This document shows, one piece after another, positions 37,521 to 49,539 of a stretch of 64,000 bases of DNA (positions are counted from its first letter, which is position 1; each line of letters begins with the position of its first letter). A program made the translations under genes and the position numbers. The notes beneath the pieces were generated by a model, which saw only the letters and a program-made list of their open reading frames with translations, searched no databases and was not told the DNA's origin. Source of the stretch: Massilia sp. erpn (lineage in GTDB: Bacteria > Pseudomonadota > Gammaproteobacteria > Burkholderiales > Burkholderiaceae_D). The DNA lies in the NCBI RefSeq assembly GCF_024400215.1, contig NZ_CP053748.1:5208001-5272000 (forward strand), in the 5' to 3' direction.

Positions 37521-39785
37521 ATGCCCCCATCGATCACGCCCCTTGACGAAAACGCCAAGGACGATCACGACGACCTGGTGTTTTTAGAGGAGCATCCGGC
37601 GCCCCAAGCGGCAGCCGCAACGCGCAGTGTCTGGCGGGTGATGATTATCGACGACGACGAAGACGTCCATTCCACGACCACCTTCGCCCTCGGCAACCTC
37701 GACATGCAGCATCGTCCGCTGGAGTTCGTGCACGCCTATTCGGCGGCGCAGGCGCGCGAGCTGCTGAAACAGGAACAGGAAATCGCCGTCATCCTGCTCG
37801 ACGTGGTGATGGAGCAGGACGACGCCGGCCTGCACCTGGTGCGCTATATCCGCGAAACCCTGCGCATGGCCGATGTGCGCATCATCCTGCGCACCGGCCA
37901 GCCCGGCTATGCGCCCGAGATCGACGCCATCCGCGATTTCGACATCAACGATTACAAGACCAAGTCCGAGCTGACGCGCATCAAGCTGTACACCACGGTG
38001 ACGGCGGCGATCCGCTCGTATGAACAGATCCGCAAGATCAACGACAGCCGGCGCGGCCTGAACCAGATCATCAATGCCAGCACCGATCTGATGGCGCTGC
38101 ACGGCGTGCATAATTTCGCGGCCGGCGTGCTGGCGCAGATCGCCACCCTGCTGGGCCAGGAAGCCAGCGGCGTGCTGTGCGCTCAGGAATGTCCGGACAG
38201 CGGCTGCCGCGAACTGCATGTGATCGCCACGGCCGGCCAGTACCGCCACCTGGAAAACGCGGTGATGACCGCCACCATTGATGCGCGCATGGCCGATTCG
38301 ATGGAACGCACGCTGGCCGAGCACCGCAACCAGTACCGCGACGAATATGTGACCCTGCATTTCTCGGGCAAGGCCAGCCGCGCCTTCGTCGCCTACCTGG
38401 ACCTGCGGCGCGCGCCGACCGAGCTCGAAGAGCGCCTGCTGGAAGTCTTCTGCGGCAATGTGGCCGTGGGCCTGGAAAACGTGGAACTGGTCTCGCACCT
38501 GCACAAGGCGGCCTTCTACGACACCCTGTCCAAGCTGCCCAACCGCACGCGCCTGATCGAGATCCTGGACGCCACCCTGGCCGGCCCGGCCAAGCAGGAC
38601 GCCACGCTGTCCCTGGTCGACCTCGACCACTTCGCCGAAACCAACGACGCGCTGGGCCACGAATTCGGCGACATGCTGCTGGTGGCCGTGGCGGCCCGCC
38701 TGCAAAACAGCCTGGGCCAGCAGCTCACCGTGGCGCGCATCGGCGGCGATATTTTCTGCCTGCTGGGCGACTCCAGCCAGATCAATCCAGCCTGCATCCT
38801 GTCGCTGTTCCAGACCCCGTTCAGCATCGAGGGCCAGGATGTGCAGCTGTCCGCCACCCTGGGCCTGGTGCGCCTGGCCGAGCATGACGGCAGCGGCGCC
38901 GATGCGCTGAAGGACGCCGACATCGCGCTGAAACGCGCCAAATCGCAGCAGCGCGCCGGCCACTTCTACTTCTCGCGCAGCATGGGCGTGGAAATCCGCG
39001 AACGCGTGCGCATGATGCACGCGCTGCGCACGGCTTTTGGCCAGAACCAGCTGTTTGTCGTCTACCAGCCGCAGATCGACCTGTTCTCGCGCCGCCCGGT
39101 CGGCGCTGAAGCCCTGCTGCGCTGGCAGACGCCGGACGGCAAATTCATCTCGCCTGACCGCTTCATCCCGATTGCCGAGTATTCCGGTCTGATCATCGAG
39201 CTGGGCGAATGGGTGATGCGCACCGCCTGCCGCGAGCTGGTGGCGCTGCGCGCCGCCGGGCATGAGGACTTCACCATGTCGATCAATGTGTCGCAGGTAC
39301 AGTTCCGCCACCCGCACTTCCTGGATATGCTGCGCCGCGCCTTGAACGATACCGGCGCGCCGCCCGAGTATGTGGAACTGGAGATCACCGAATCCATGGC
39401 CATGGAAGAGCCGGACCTGCTGATCAAGATGCTGGCCCAGATCAAGCAGACCGGCGTCACCATCGCCATCGACGATTTCGGCACCGGCTTCTCCTCCCTG
39501 TCCTATCTGCAGCGCCTGCAGATCGACCGCCTGAAGATCGACCGCGCCTTCGTCACCGAAATCACCGGTTCGGCGCGCGGCAGCAGCATCGCCGAGATGG
39601 TGATCCAGCTGGGCCGCAACCTGGGCCTGGCCGTGATCGCGGAAGGCGTGGAGGACGAGCGCCAGGCGCAGATCCTGCACACGCTGGGCTGCCCGCTGGC
39701 CCAGGGCTTCCTGTTTGCCCGTCCGATGACCAACCAGGCCCTGCTGGGCTGGCTCGGCAACGATGCGCTGGCCGGCGTGGCCTGA
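37521..39785 (+). CDS. Response regulator with DUF3369, degenerate GGDEF and EAL (c-di-GMP phosphodiesterase)
   Basis: The 754-residue protein has a receiver domain (about 38-160; acidic DDDED, phospho-Asp in LLDVVMEQ, Lys in NDYKTKSEL). A DUF3369 linker-sensor domain (about 175-330), a GGDEF-like domain with GGDIF in place of GGDEF (about 335-480), and an intact EAL domain (GAEALLRW; EITESMAME; IDDFGTGFSSLSYL) follow. It should act as a phosphodiesterase controlled by phosphorylation. No histidine kinase is adjacent. GGAGAAG precedes the ATG. Confidence 0.94.
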   Translation: MPPSITPLDENAKDDHDDLVFLEEHPAPQAAAATRSVWRVMIIDDDEDVHSTTTFALGNLDMQHRPLEFVHAYSAAQARELLKQEQEIAVILLDVVMEQDDAGLHLVRYIRETLRMADVRIILRTGQPGYAPEIDAIRDFDINDYKTKSELTRIKLYTTVTAAIRSYEQIRKINDSRRGLNQIINASTDLMALHGVHNFAAGVLAQIATLLGQEASGVLCAQECPDSGCRELHVIATAGQYRHLENAVMTATIDARMADSMERTLAEHRNQYRDEYVTLHFSGKASRAFVAYLDLRRAPTELEERLLEVFCGNVAVGLENVELVSHLHKAAFYDTLSKLPNRTRLIEILDATLAGPAKQDATLSLVDLDHFAETNDALGHEFGDMLLVAVAARLQNSLGQQLTVARIGGDIFCLLGDSSQINPACILSLFQTPFSIEGQDVQLSATLGLVRLAEHDGSGADALKDADIALKRAKSQQRAGHFYFSRSMGVEIRERVRMMHALRTAFGQNQLFVVYQPQIDLFSRRPVGAEALLRWQTPDGKFISPDRFIPIAEYSGLIIELGEWVMRTACRELVALRAAGHEDFTMSINVSQVQFRHPHFLDMLRRALNDTGAPPEYVELEITESMAMEEPDLLIKMLAQIKQTGVTIAIDDFGTGFSSLSYLQRLQIDRLKIDRAFVTEITGSARGSSIAEMVIQLGRNLGLAVIAEGVEDERQAQILHTLGCPLAQGFLFARPMTNQALLGWLGNDALAGVA

Positions 39786-39802
39786 AGCAGCGCCGCTCCC
39801 CC

Positions 39803-39838
39803 AATAAAAAACGCTACCGGGTGGTAGCGTTTTTTATT
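39803..39838. terminator. Bidirectional terminator
   Basis: A perfect palindrome, AATAAAAAACGCTACC-GGGT-GGTAGCG and the T/A-rich complement, lies between the convergent EAL-domain and CBS genes. The stem has A6 on one side and T6 on the other, so it can stop transcription in both directions. Confidence 0.92.
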
Positions 39839-39869
39839 GGGGCGGCTGATGGAAGCCGCAGTTCCGCCC

Positions 39870-40328
39870 TCAGTTCTGCGCCTCGTCGGCCGCTTCGGCC
39901 GGCCAGTCGCGGATATAGGCTTTCAGCATGCGGTTCTCGAAGCTCTGCGCTTCCAGCACGGCGCGCGCCACGTCGTAGAAGGAAATCACGCCCAGCAGCG
40001 TTTTCGCGTTCATCACGGGCAGGTAGCGCGCATGCTTTTCCAGCATGATGCGGCGCACCTCGTTGACTTCGGTATCCGGGGTCACGGTGATCGGATGGTC
40101 GTTCATATGCTTGCGCACCGTGCCGCCGCCCACCGAACCCTGGTTCGAATGCAGCGCCTGCAGCACTTCGCGGAAAGTCAGCATGCCGACCAGGTCGCCG
40201 AATTCCATGACCACCAGCGAACCGATATCTTTCTCGGCCATGGTATTGGCCGCTTCCACCAGGGGTTGATCCGGCGAGATCGTGTAGAGAATATTGCCTT
40301 TGACTTGGAGAATTTCGGAGACTTTCAT
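39870..40328 (-). CDS. CBS-domain pair protein
   Basis: The 152-residue protein consists of two tandem CBS motifs (IYTISPDQPLVEAANTMAEKDIGSLVVME and the second about residues 80-140, HARYLPVMNAKTLLGVISFYDVARAV). Such small proteins bind adenine nucleotides and serve as energy or ion sensors. Partner unknown. It is monocistronic between a terminator and a divergent gene. Confidence 0.9.
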   Translation of the reverse strand: MKVSEILQVKGNILYTISPDQPLVEAANTMAEKDIGSLVVMEFGDLVGMLTFREVLQALHSNQGSVGGGTVRKHMNDHPITVTPDTEVNEVRRIMLEKHARYLPVMNAKTLLGVISFYDVARAVLEAQSFENRMLKAYIRDWPAEAADEAQN

Positions 40329-40499
40329 TTGGGGCCGTCCTGTGGATGATGTCGGTTTGGTTTTATTGTAAGCCGTACTTGGAATGTAGCGTAAGACAAA
40401 TGAAAAATCCAGAGTTCCGCATAATTAAATAACAATACTATTCATCTCTTTGATAACGCTGTAGCATCCTGAGCATCCAATCACTGCGAAGGGAGCAAT

Positions 40500-41810
40500 A
40501 TGAGCAGTCCCCAGTACCCGGGTTTCGATACCCTTGCCCTGCATGCCGGCGCCGCGCCGGACCCCGTCACGGGGGCGCGCGCCACCCCGGTGTATTTCAG
40601 TTCCTCCTTTGCTTTCCGCGATTCCGACCATGCCGCGGCCCTGTTCAATATGGAGCAGGCCGGCCATGTGTATTCGCGCATCTCGAACCCCACCAACGCC
40701 GTGCTGGAAGAGCGCATCGCCGCGCTGGAAGGCGGCGTGGCGGGCATCGCCACAGCCAGCGGCCAGGCCGCCATGCACCTGGGCCTGAGCACCATTGCCG
40801 GCGCCGGCTCGCATATCGTCGCCTCGCGCGCCCTGTACGGCGGCTCGCACAATCTGCTGGGCTATACGCTGAAGCGCTTCGGCATCGAAACCACCTTCGT
40901 CGATCCGCGCGACCTGGATGCCTGGCGCGCCGCGATCCGTCCCAATACCAAGGTCTTGTTCGCCGAAACGCTGGGTAATCCCGGCCTCGATGTGCTGGAT
41001 ATTCCGCGCGTGGCCGAGCTGGCGCACAGCCAGCACCTGCCGTTGATGATGGACGCCACTTTCACCACGCCCTATCTGCTGCGCCCTCTCGACCATGGCG
41101 CCGACTTGGTGTTCCACTCGGCCACCAAATTCCTGTGCGGCCATGGCACGGCCATTGGCGGGCTGCTGGTCGACGGCGGCACCTTCGACTGGCAAGCGGC
41201 TTACGACCAGAGCGGCCGCTTCGGCGAACTGTGCGAACCGTATGAGGGCTTCCACGGCATGGTGTTCGCCGAGGAATCGACCGTGGCGGCGTTCGCGCTG
41301 CGCGCGCGGCGCGAGGGCTTGCGCGACTTCGGCGCGGTGATGAGCCCCCACAACGCCTTCGCCGTGCTGCAGGGGATCGAAACCCTGAGCCTGCGCATGG
41401 AGCGCCATGTGGCGAACACGCGCAAGGTGGTGCAGTTCCTGCTGTCGCATCCGGCGGTGGAGTCGGTATCCTATCCCGAGCTGCCCGAGCATCCTGACTA
41501 TGAGCTGGCCAAGCGCCTGCTGCCCAAGGGCTGCGGTGCCGTTTTTTCCTTCAATCTGAAAGGCGACCGCGCGGCCGGACGGCGCTTTGCCGATAGCTTG
41601 AAGGTGTTCTCCCATCTGGCCAATGTGGGCGACGCCAAGTCGCTGGTGATCCATCCGGCATCGACCACCCATTTCCGCGTGCCGGCCGAGCAACTGGCGG
41701 CGTCCGGCATTGCGGAAGGCACGATGCGCCTGTCGGTCGGACTGGAAGATGCAGACGACCTGATTGAAGATCTGGCGCGCGGCCTGAAACTGGCGCAGAA
41801 AGGAGGCTGA
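40500..41810 (+). CDS. metY: O-acetylhomoserine sulfhydrylase / aminocarboxypropyltransferase
   Basis: PLP enzyme of the Cys/Met metabolism family that makes homocysteine from acetylated (or succinylated) homoserine and sulfide. The 436-residue length and the GFDTLALHAG start point to MetY rather than MetB/MetZ. The PLP Lys is in HSATKFLCGHG (about residue 210), and the phosphate-binding YSRISNPT is intact. A GGGAG site precedes ATG 40500. The next gene starts 1 base after the stop. The acyl donor is inference. Confidence 0.9.
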   Translation: MSSPQYPGFDTLALHAGAAPDPVTGARATPVYFSSSFAFRDSDHAAALFNMEQAGHVYSRISNPTNAVLEERIAALEGGVAGIATASGQAAMHLGLSTIAGAGSHIVASRALYGGSHNLLGYTLKRFGIETTFVDPRDLDAWRAAIRPNTKVLFAETLGNPGLDVLDIPRVAELAHSQHLPLMMDATFTTPYLLRPLDHGADLVFHSATKFLCGHGTAIGGLLVDGGTFDWQAAYDQSGRFGELCEPYEGFHGMVFAEESTVAAFALRARREGLRDFGAVMSPHNAFAVLQGIETLSLRMERHVANTRKVVQFLLSHPAVESVSYPELPEHPDYELAKRLLPKGCGAVFSFNLKGDRAAGRRFADSLKVFSHLANVGDAKSLVIHPASTTHFRVPAEQLAASGIAEGTMRLSVGLEDADDLIEDLARGLKLAQKGG

Positions 41811-41811
41811 G

Positions 41812-42618
41812 ATGCTGCTCAATGTACAAGGGGCGCAAGCCTACTGTTATACCGGCGGCAAGGCCTTCGATGCGCAGCTGCCGACCCTGGTCTTCCTCCA
41901 CGGCGCGCAGAACGACCATTCGGTGTGGGGCTTACAATCGCGCTACCTGGCGCATCACGGCTATAGCGTGCTGGCGGTCGACCTGCCAGGGCATGGGCGC
42001 AGCAAGGGCGCGGCCAAGCGCAGTGTCGAAGAGCTGGCGGACTGGCTGGTCGCCCTGCTGGACGCGGCGGGCGTGCTGCGCGCGGCCCTCATTGGTCACA
42101 GCATGGGTTCCCTGATCGCGCTGGAAGCTGCGCAGCGCGCGCCGCAGCGGGTCAGCCATCTGGCGCTGCTGGGATCGACCTATCCGATGAAGGTGTCGGA
42201 TGCCTTGCTGGATGCAGCACGCAGCGAAGAGCAGACGGCCATCGATATGGTCAATATCTGGTCGCTGTCCTCGCAGACCATGCCTTGCGCCGTGCCTGGC
42301 GTATCGCTCAGCGGCAGTGCGCGGCGGCTGATGCAGCGCATGTCACGGCTCAATCCCGAGCAGCTGTTCCACACCGACTTCAGTGCCTGCAATGCCTACA
42401 CCGGCGGCGAAGCGGCGGCGCGCGCGGTGAATTGCCCTACCCTGCTGGTCTTCGGCGGCAAGGACATCATGACGCCGCCCAAGTCCACCAAACTGCTGCG
42501 CGAAACGCTTGCCCATGCGCAGACGGTGCAGGTGGATGCCGGCCACCAGATGATGGCCGAACAGCCTGACGCCGTGCTGGCCGCGCTGCGCGGCTTCCTC
42601 AACCAGGCCGGCGCTTGA
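41812..42618 (+). CDS. Alpha/beta-hydrolase
   Basis: The 268-residue protein has the usual fold: nucleophile elbow GHSMGS (Ser about residue 96), Asp in FGGKDIMTPP and His in DAGHQMMAEQP, with an oxyanion-type HGAQNDHSVW near residue 30. Substrate unknown. Its start is 1 base beyond metY, so the two are co-transcribed. An ester or lactone hydrolase linked to homoserine acylation is possible but unproven. Confidence 0.9.
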   Translation: MLLNVQGAQAYCYTGGKAFDAQLPTLVFLHGAQNDHSVWGLQSRYLAHHGYSVLAVDLPGHGRSKGAAKRSVEELADWLVALLDAAGVLRAALIGHSMGSLIALEAAQRAPQRVSHLALLGSTYPMKVSDALLDAARSEEQTAIDMVNIWSLSSQTMPCAVPGVSLSGSARRLMQRMSRLNPEQLFHTDFSACNAYTGGEAAARAVNCPTLLVFGGKDIMTPPKSTKLLRETLAHAQTVQVDAGHQMMAEQPDAVLAALRGFLNQAGA

Positions 42619-42619
42619 A

Positions 42620-45071
<2,452 letters not shown>

Positions 45072-45092
45072 GCGGCCAGCCCGCAGCAATAC

Positions 45093-46523
45093 ATGAGCGC
45101 ACACTCCCCGCAGACTTCCTCCGATTTTCTCGCCGCCTGCCGCGCCTTGTGCGGCGCCGCCCATGTGCTGGACGATCCGGCCGATATGGCGCCCTTCCTG
45201 CGCGACTGGCGCGGACGCTTCACCGGCCAGGCCTTGGCTGTGCTGCGGCCCGGCAGCGTGGACGAAGTGGCGGGCCTGGTACGGCTGTGCGCTGAATACC
45301 GCGTTCCGCTGGTGCCGCAAGGCGGCAATACCGGCCTGGTACTGGGCAGCGTGCCCGATGCCAGTGGCAGCGCCGTGGTGCTGTCGCTGGCGCGCCTGAA
45401 CCGGGTGCGCGCCATCGATGCGGTCAACCGCACCATGACGGTGGATGCGGGCTGCATCCTGCAACAGGTGCAGGAGGCGGCGGCGGCCGAGGGCTGTCTG
45501 TTCCCGCTTTCGCTGGCGGCGGAAGGCAGCTGCACCATCGGCGGTAATCTGTCCACCAATGCCGGCGGCATCGCCGTTCTGCGCTACGGGAATACGCGCG
45601 AGCTGTGCCTGGGCCTGGAAGTGGTCACGCCCCAGGGCGAGGTATGGAGCGGCCTGCGCGGCCTGCGCAAGGATAATACCGGCTACGATCTGCGCGACCT
45701 GTTCATCGGCGCCGAAGGCACGCTGGGCGTGATCACCGGTGCGGTGCTCAAACTGTTCCCGCAGCCGAAAGCCAGCATCACGGCGCTGGCGGCCTTGCCC
45801 TCGCCGCAGGCAGCCTTGCAATTGCTGACCATGATGCAGGACAGCTGCGGCGCCAGCCTGACCGGCTTCGAGCTGATGTCGGCCTACTGCCTGGAGCTGG
45901 TGGCGCGCCATTTCCCGCAACTGCAGCAGCCTTTCGCGGACAAGCATGCGCAATACGTGCTGCTGGAGCTGTCCAGCAGCGAGTCGGAACAACACGCCGT
46001 GCAACTGCTGGAACGCGGCATCGGCGCGGCGCTCGACCAGGGCGTGATCCAGGACGCGGCCGTGGCTTCGTCCGTGGCGCAGTCGCAGGCGCTGTGGCAG
46101 TTGCGCGAGCATATCCCGCTGGCGCAGGCGGCCGACGGCAAGAATATCAAGCACGATATTTCGCTGCCGGTGTCGCGCATCGGCGAATACATCGTCCATA
46201 CCGAACCGCTGCTGCAGCAGGCGTTCCCGGGCTGCCGCCTGGTGTGTTTTGGCCATCTGGGCGACGGCAATCTGCACTTCAATGTGGCGCCGCCGGAAGG
46301 TATTGCCAACGAAGCCTTCCTCGCCAACCAGGAGGCGGTCAACCGCGTGGTGCACGACAGCGTGGTGGCCTTCGGCGGTTCGATTTCGGCCGAACATGGC
46401 ATCGGCGCGCTGAAACGCGATGAGCTGGCGCGCTATAAATCGCCGGTGGAACTGAACCTAATGCGCGCCATCAAGGCTGCGCTGGACCCGCTGGGCATCA
46501 TGAATCCAGGGAAAATCCTATGA
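45093..46523 (+). CDS. FAD-linked oxidase, D-2-hydroxyacid dehydrogenase type
   Basis: The 476-residue protein has an N-terminal FAD-binding domain (PLVPQGGNTGLVLGSVPD; EGSCTIGGNLSTNAGGIAVLRYG) and a C-terminal FAD-oxidase domain with the metal-binding FGHLGDGNLHFNV and SAEHGIGALKRDEL. It resembles the D-lactate / D-2-hydroxyglutarate dehydrogenase group. Substrate not determinable from sequence. It is in the run that begins with wrbA, with 21 bases before it and an overlap with the next gene. Confidence 0.92.
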   Translation: MSAHSPQTSSDFLAACRALCGAAHVLDDPADMAPFLRDWRGRFTGQALAVLRPGSVDEVAGLVRLCAEYRVPLVPQGGNTGLVLGSVPDASGSAVVLSLARLNRVRAIDAVNRTMTVDAGCILQQVQEAAAAEGCLFPLSLAAEGSCTIGGNLSTNAGGIAVLRYGNTRELCLGLEVVTPQGEVWSGLRGLRKDNTGYDLRDLFIGAEGTLGVITGAVLKLFPQPKASITALAALPSPQAALQLLTMMQDSCGASLTGFELMSAYCLELVARHFPQLQQPFADKHAQYVLLELSSSESEQHAVQLLERGIGAALDQGVIQDAAVASSVAQSQALWQLREHIPLAQAADGKNIKHDISLPVSRIGEYIVHTEPLLQQAFPGCRLVCFGHLGDGNLHFNVAPPEGIANEAFLANQEAVNRVVHDSVVAFGGSISAEHGIGALKRDELARYKSPVELNLMRAIKAALDPLGIMNPGKIL

Positions 46524-46951
46524 GACGCCTGTTCTGTGTTCTGGCTGGCCTGTGCCTGGCGGCGCAGGTTTCGGCCCAGACCATGCATAAATGCGTGGTC
46601 GACGGCAAAGTGACTTATACCGAAACGCCTTGCGCCGACGGTCGCGGCACCACGTTGGACGCACCGCCCGCGTCACCGCCCGATCCGCAAGCCAAGGGCG
46701 AACTGAAACGCCAGCAACGCGAATTGAAGCAGCTGCAGAAAGAACGCAAGCAGCGCGAAGCCAGGGATGAAGCCGACCTGCAAAGGCATGAACGCCGCGC
46801 CGCCGAACGGCGCAAGCGCTGCGACCGGCTCACGCTCGATAAGAAATGGGCGGACGAAGATGCGCGCGCCGCCGTCGGCTCGAATGCCGACAAAGCCAGA
46901 CAACGCGCCCAGCGCACCGGCGAAAAGCTGGCGCTGGAATGTCCGCGTTGA
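46520..46951 (+). CDS. DUF4124-domain protein with coiled coil
   Basis: The 143-residue protein has a signal peptide (MRRLFCVLAGLCLAAQVSA), a DUF4124 motif (MHKCVVDGKVTYTETPCADG) and a long charged helix (residues about 55-135, rich in Lys, Arg, Glu, Gln). It starts inside the stop of the FAD oxidase (ATGA) and overlaps the permease start by 13 bases. Confidence 0.88.
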   Translation: MRRLFCVLAGLCLAAQVSAQTMHKCVVDGKVTYTETPCADGRGTTLDAPPASPPDPQAKGELKRQQRELKQLQKERKQREARDEADLQRHERRAAERRKRCDRLTLDKKWADEDARAAVGSNADKARQRAQRTGEKLALECPR

Positions 46952-49539
46952 GTCCCGCGCCCGGAAAGCAGCAGGCCGCCACGCTGCGGCGCCTGTCGCG
47001 CTGGCTGCTGCTGGGCGAATGGCGCGCCCACCCGCTGCGGGCGCTGATGGCGATTGCCGCCATCGCCGTGGGCGTGGCGCTCGGCTTCGCCATCCACCTG
47101 ATCAACGGCGCCGCCTTCAACGAATTCTCGACCGCTATCAGCAGCCTGTCCGGCCAGGCCGATCTGCAGGTCGGCGCCACCGAAGCGTATTTCGACGAAG
47201 AGATCTATCCGCGCCTGGCGGAAAAGCCGGAGGTGGCCGTGGCTTCGCCGGTGCTGCAGCTGGATGCTGTCGTCCCCGGCCAGAAACAGCCCCTGCGCAT
47301 CATCGGCATGGACAGCTTCCGCGCCGTCTTCATCACGCCCGATCTGCTGGGCATGCCGGCCAGCGGCGAGCCGGCCGACAGCATGGCGGCCGACGCCGTT
47401 TTCCTGTCAGGCGCGGCGGAAAGCTGGCTGGGCGCCAAGGCGGGCAGCATGGTCCATTTCCAGTCCGGCACTCATCAAGTGGCGCTGCGCTTCGCCGGCG
47501 CGCTGCAGCGCGCCCGTGTCGGCCAGCGCCTGGGTGTGATGGATCTAGGCGCGGCGCAATGGCGTTTCAATAAGCTGGGCCAGTTGTCGCGCATCGACCT
47601 GAAACTGCGCGATGGCGTGGACCGCCAGGCTTTCCAGGCGCAGCTGGCGCAGGAGCTGCAGGCCGCCTACCCAGGCCGTTTCCGCGTCAGCCAGCCGAAC
47701 GACGAGAACCAGAATAGCCGCAACAGTAATCTGAGCCGGGCTTACCGCGTCAATCTCAGCGTGCTGGCCCTGGTGGCCCTGTTCACTGGCGCCTTCCTGG
47801 TGTTTTCCACCCAAGCCCTGTCGGTGACGCGCCGCCGCAGCCAGTTCGCCCTGTTGCGCGTGCTGGGCCTGGAGCGCCGCCGCCTGCTGCGCCAGGTGCT
47901 GCTGGAAGGCCTGAGCCTGGGCATTCTGGGCGCGGCGCTGGGCATCGGCGCCGGCTACGCCTTTGCCGCCGCCGCCCTGCGCTTCTTCGGCGGCGACCTG
48001 GGCGCGGGCTATTTCTCGGGCGTGCAGCCGGCGGCGCAATTCGACACCGCCGCCGCCATCGTCTACTTCCTGCTCGGCGTCGGCGTGGCCTTGCTGGGCT
48101 GCGCCGGCCCGGCTTGGGAGGCGGCGCGCGCCATGCCCGCCGTGGCGCTCAAATCCGGTTCGGACGAGATGGCGCTGCGGCGCCTGGCCAAGGCCTGGCC
48201 CGGACTGGCCTGCCTCGCGGTGGCCGCCCTGATGGCGCTGGCGCCGCCGGTGCTGGAGTTGCCCCTGTTCGGCTATCTCTCGATTGCGCTGCTGCTGATC
48301 GGCGGCATCGCGCTGATGCCGCGCCTGGCCGCCCTCACCTTCCGCTTTGCGCACCGACGCTGGCAGGCTGCGATGGCAGGCCGCCGCGCGCCGCCCGCCG
48401 TGCCGACCTTGACCCTGGCCCGTCTCGCCAACGCCTCGGGACAGGCCGGTGTAGCGCTGGGCGGGGTACTGTCCAGTTTCAGCCTGATGGTGGCGATGGC
48501 CATCATGGTGGCCAGCTTCCGCGTCTCGGTGGACGACTGGCTGCTGCAAATCCTTCCCGCCGACCTGTATGCCAATGCCGGCGCGGGCAGCACGGCCGGC
48601 CTGTCGCCGCAGAATCAGCAAGCCATCCGCACCCTGCCTGGTGTAGCGCGGGCCGATTTCATGCGCTTGCGCTCCGTGTCGCTGGCTCCCGACCGCGCCA
48701 ATATCATGATCATGGCGCGCAATATCGATGAGGCACATCTGGACAAAGCCATGGTGCTGACCAGCGAAGTACTAACCCAGCCGGCGGGCCGAAAACTGCC
48801 GCCGGTCTGGGTCTCGGAGGCGATGGCCGATCTATATGGCGCCAAGCCGGGCGGCGTGCTTACCCTGCCGCTGCAGGGCCGGCCGCATGAATTCTTCATC
48901 GGCGGCATTTGGCGCGACTACGCGCGCTCCACCGGCGCGGTGACGATACAGCTAAGCGACTACCGCGCCATCACCGGCGATATGGAAGTCTCCGGCTCGG
49001 CCATCTGGCTGGAAAAAGGCGCCAGCGCCGCCGTGGTGCAGCAGCGCCTGAAAGCCCTGGAGTTCGGCGGCGCGCTGGAAGTGACGTCGCCCGGCGAGCT
49101 GCGCGCCCTGAGCCTGAAAATTTTCGACCGCAGCTTTGCCGTCACCTATCTGCTGGAGGCCATCGCCATCGTCATCGGCCTGTTCGGCGTGGCCGCCACC
49201 TTCTCGGCCCAGACCCTGGCGCGGGCACGCGAATTCGGCATGCTGCGCCACGTCGGCCTGACGCGGCGCCAGATCCTCGGCATCCTGGCGCTGGAAGGCG
49301 GTACGCTGACGGCGCTGGGCATCGCCACCGGCTTTGTGCTGGGACTGGCCATCAGCGTGATCCTGGTCTACGTCATCAATCCCCAATCCTTCCACTGGAG
49401 CATGCAGATGCACTTCCCCTGGACCCTGCTGGCCAGCGTGGCGGGCGCCTTGCTCGTCGCCGCCGCGCTCACCGCCCTGTTTGCGGGCCGCCAGGCCCTG
49501 TCGGGCAGCCCGCTGCGCGCCGTGCGGGAGGACTGGTGA
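46939..49539 (+). CDS. FtsX-type ABC transporter permease
   Basis: The 866-residue protein has an N-terminal helix (RALMAIAAIAVGVALGFAIHLI), a MacB-like periplasmic region, a first FtsX domain (about 275-400), a short central helix block (about 415-470), a second periplasmic region and a second FtsX domain (about 740-850). This is the layout of LolE/MacB-like and AttF-type permeases that act on lipids or lipoproteins. The ATPase that normally pairs with it is not adjacent. ATG 46939 was chosen because it begins MSALSPAP before the first helix. Confidence 0.9.
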   Translation: MSALSPAPGKQQAATLRRLSRWLLLGEWRAHPLRALMAIAAIAVGVALGFAIHLINGAAFNEFSTAISSLSGQADLQVGATEAYFDEEIYPRLAEKPEVAVASPVLQLDAVVPGQKQPLRIIGMDSFRAVFITPDLLGMPASGEPADSMAADAVFLSGAAESWLGAKAGSMVHFQSGTHQVALRFAGALQRARVGQRLGVMDLGAAQWRFNKLGQLSRIDLKLRDGVDRQAFQAQLAQELQAAYPGRFRVSQPNDENQNSRNSNLSRAYRVNLSVLALVALFTGAFLVFSTQALSVTRRRSQFALLRVLGLERRRLLRQVLLEGLSLGILGAALGIGAGYAFAAAALRFFGGDLGAGYFSGVQPAAQFDTAAAIVYFLLGVGVALLGCAGPAWEAARAMPAVALKSGSDEMALRRLAKAWPGLACLAVAALMALAPPVLELPLFGYLSIALLLIGGIALMPRLAALTFRFAHRRWQAAMAGRRAPPAVPTLTLARLANASGQAGVALGGVLSSFSLMVAMAIMVASFRVSVDDWLLQILPADLYANAGAGSTAGLSPQNQQAIRTLPGVARADFMRLRSVSLAPDRANIMIMARNIDEAHLDKAMVLTSEVLTQPAGRKLPPVWVSEAMADLYGAKPGGVLTLPLQGRPHEFFIGGIWRDYARSTGAVTIQLSDYRAITGDMEVSGSAIWLEKGASAAVVQQRLKALEFGGALEVTSPGELRALSLKIFDRSFAVTYLLEAIAIVIGLFGVAATFSAQTLARAREFGMLRHVGLTRRQILGILALEGGTLTALGIATGFVLGLAISVILVYVINPQSFHWSMQMHFPWTLLASVAGALLVAAALTALFAGRQALSGSPLRAVREDW

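Noticed and set aside
40329..40499. SAM or SAH riboswitch in front of metY
   Set aside because: No recognisable conserved core or pairing pattern was seen in this AT-rich leader.
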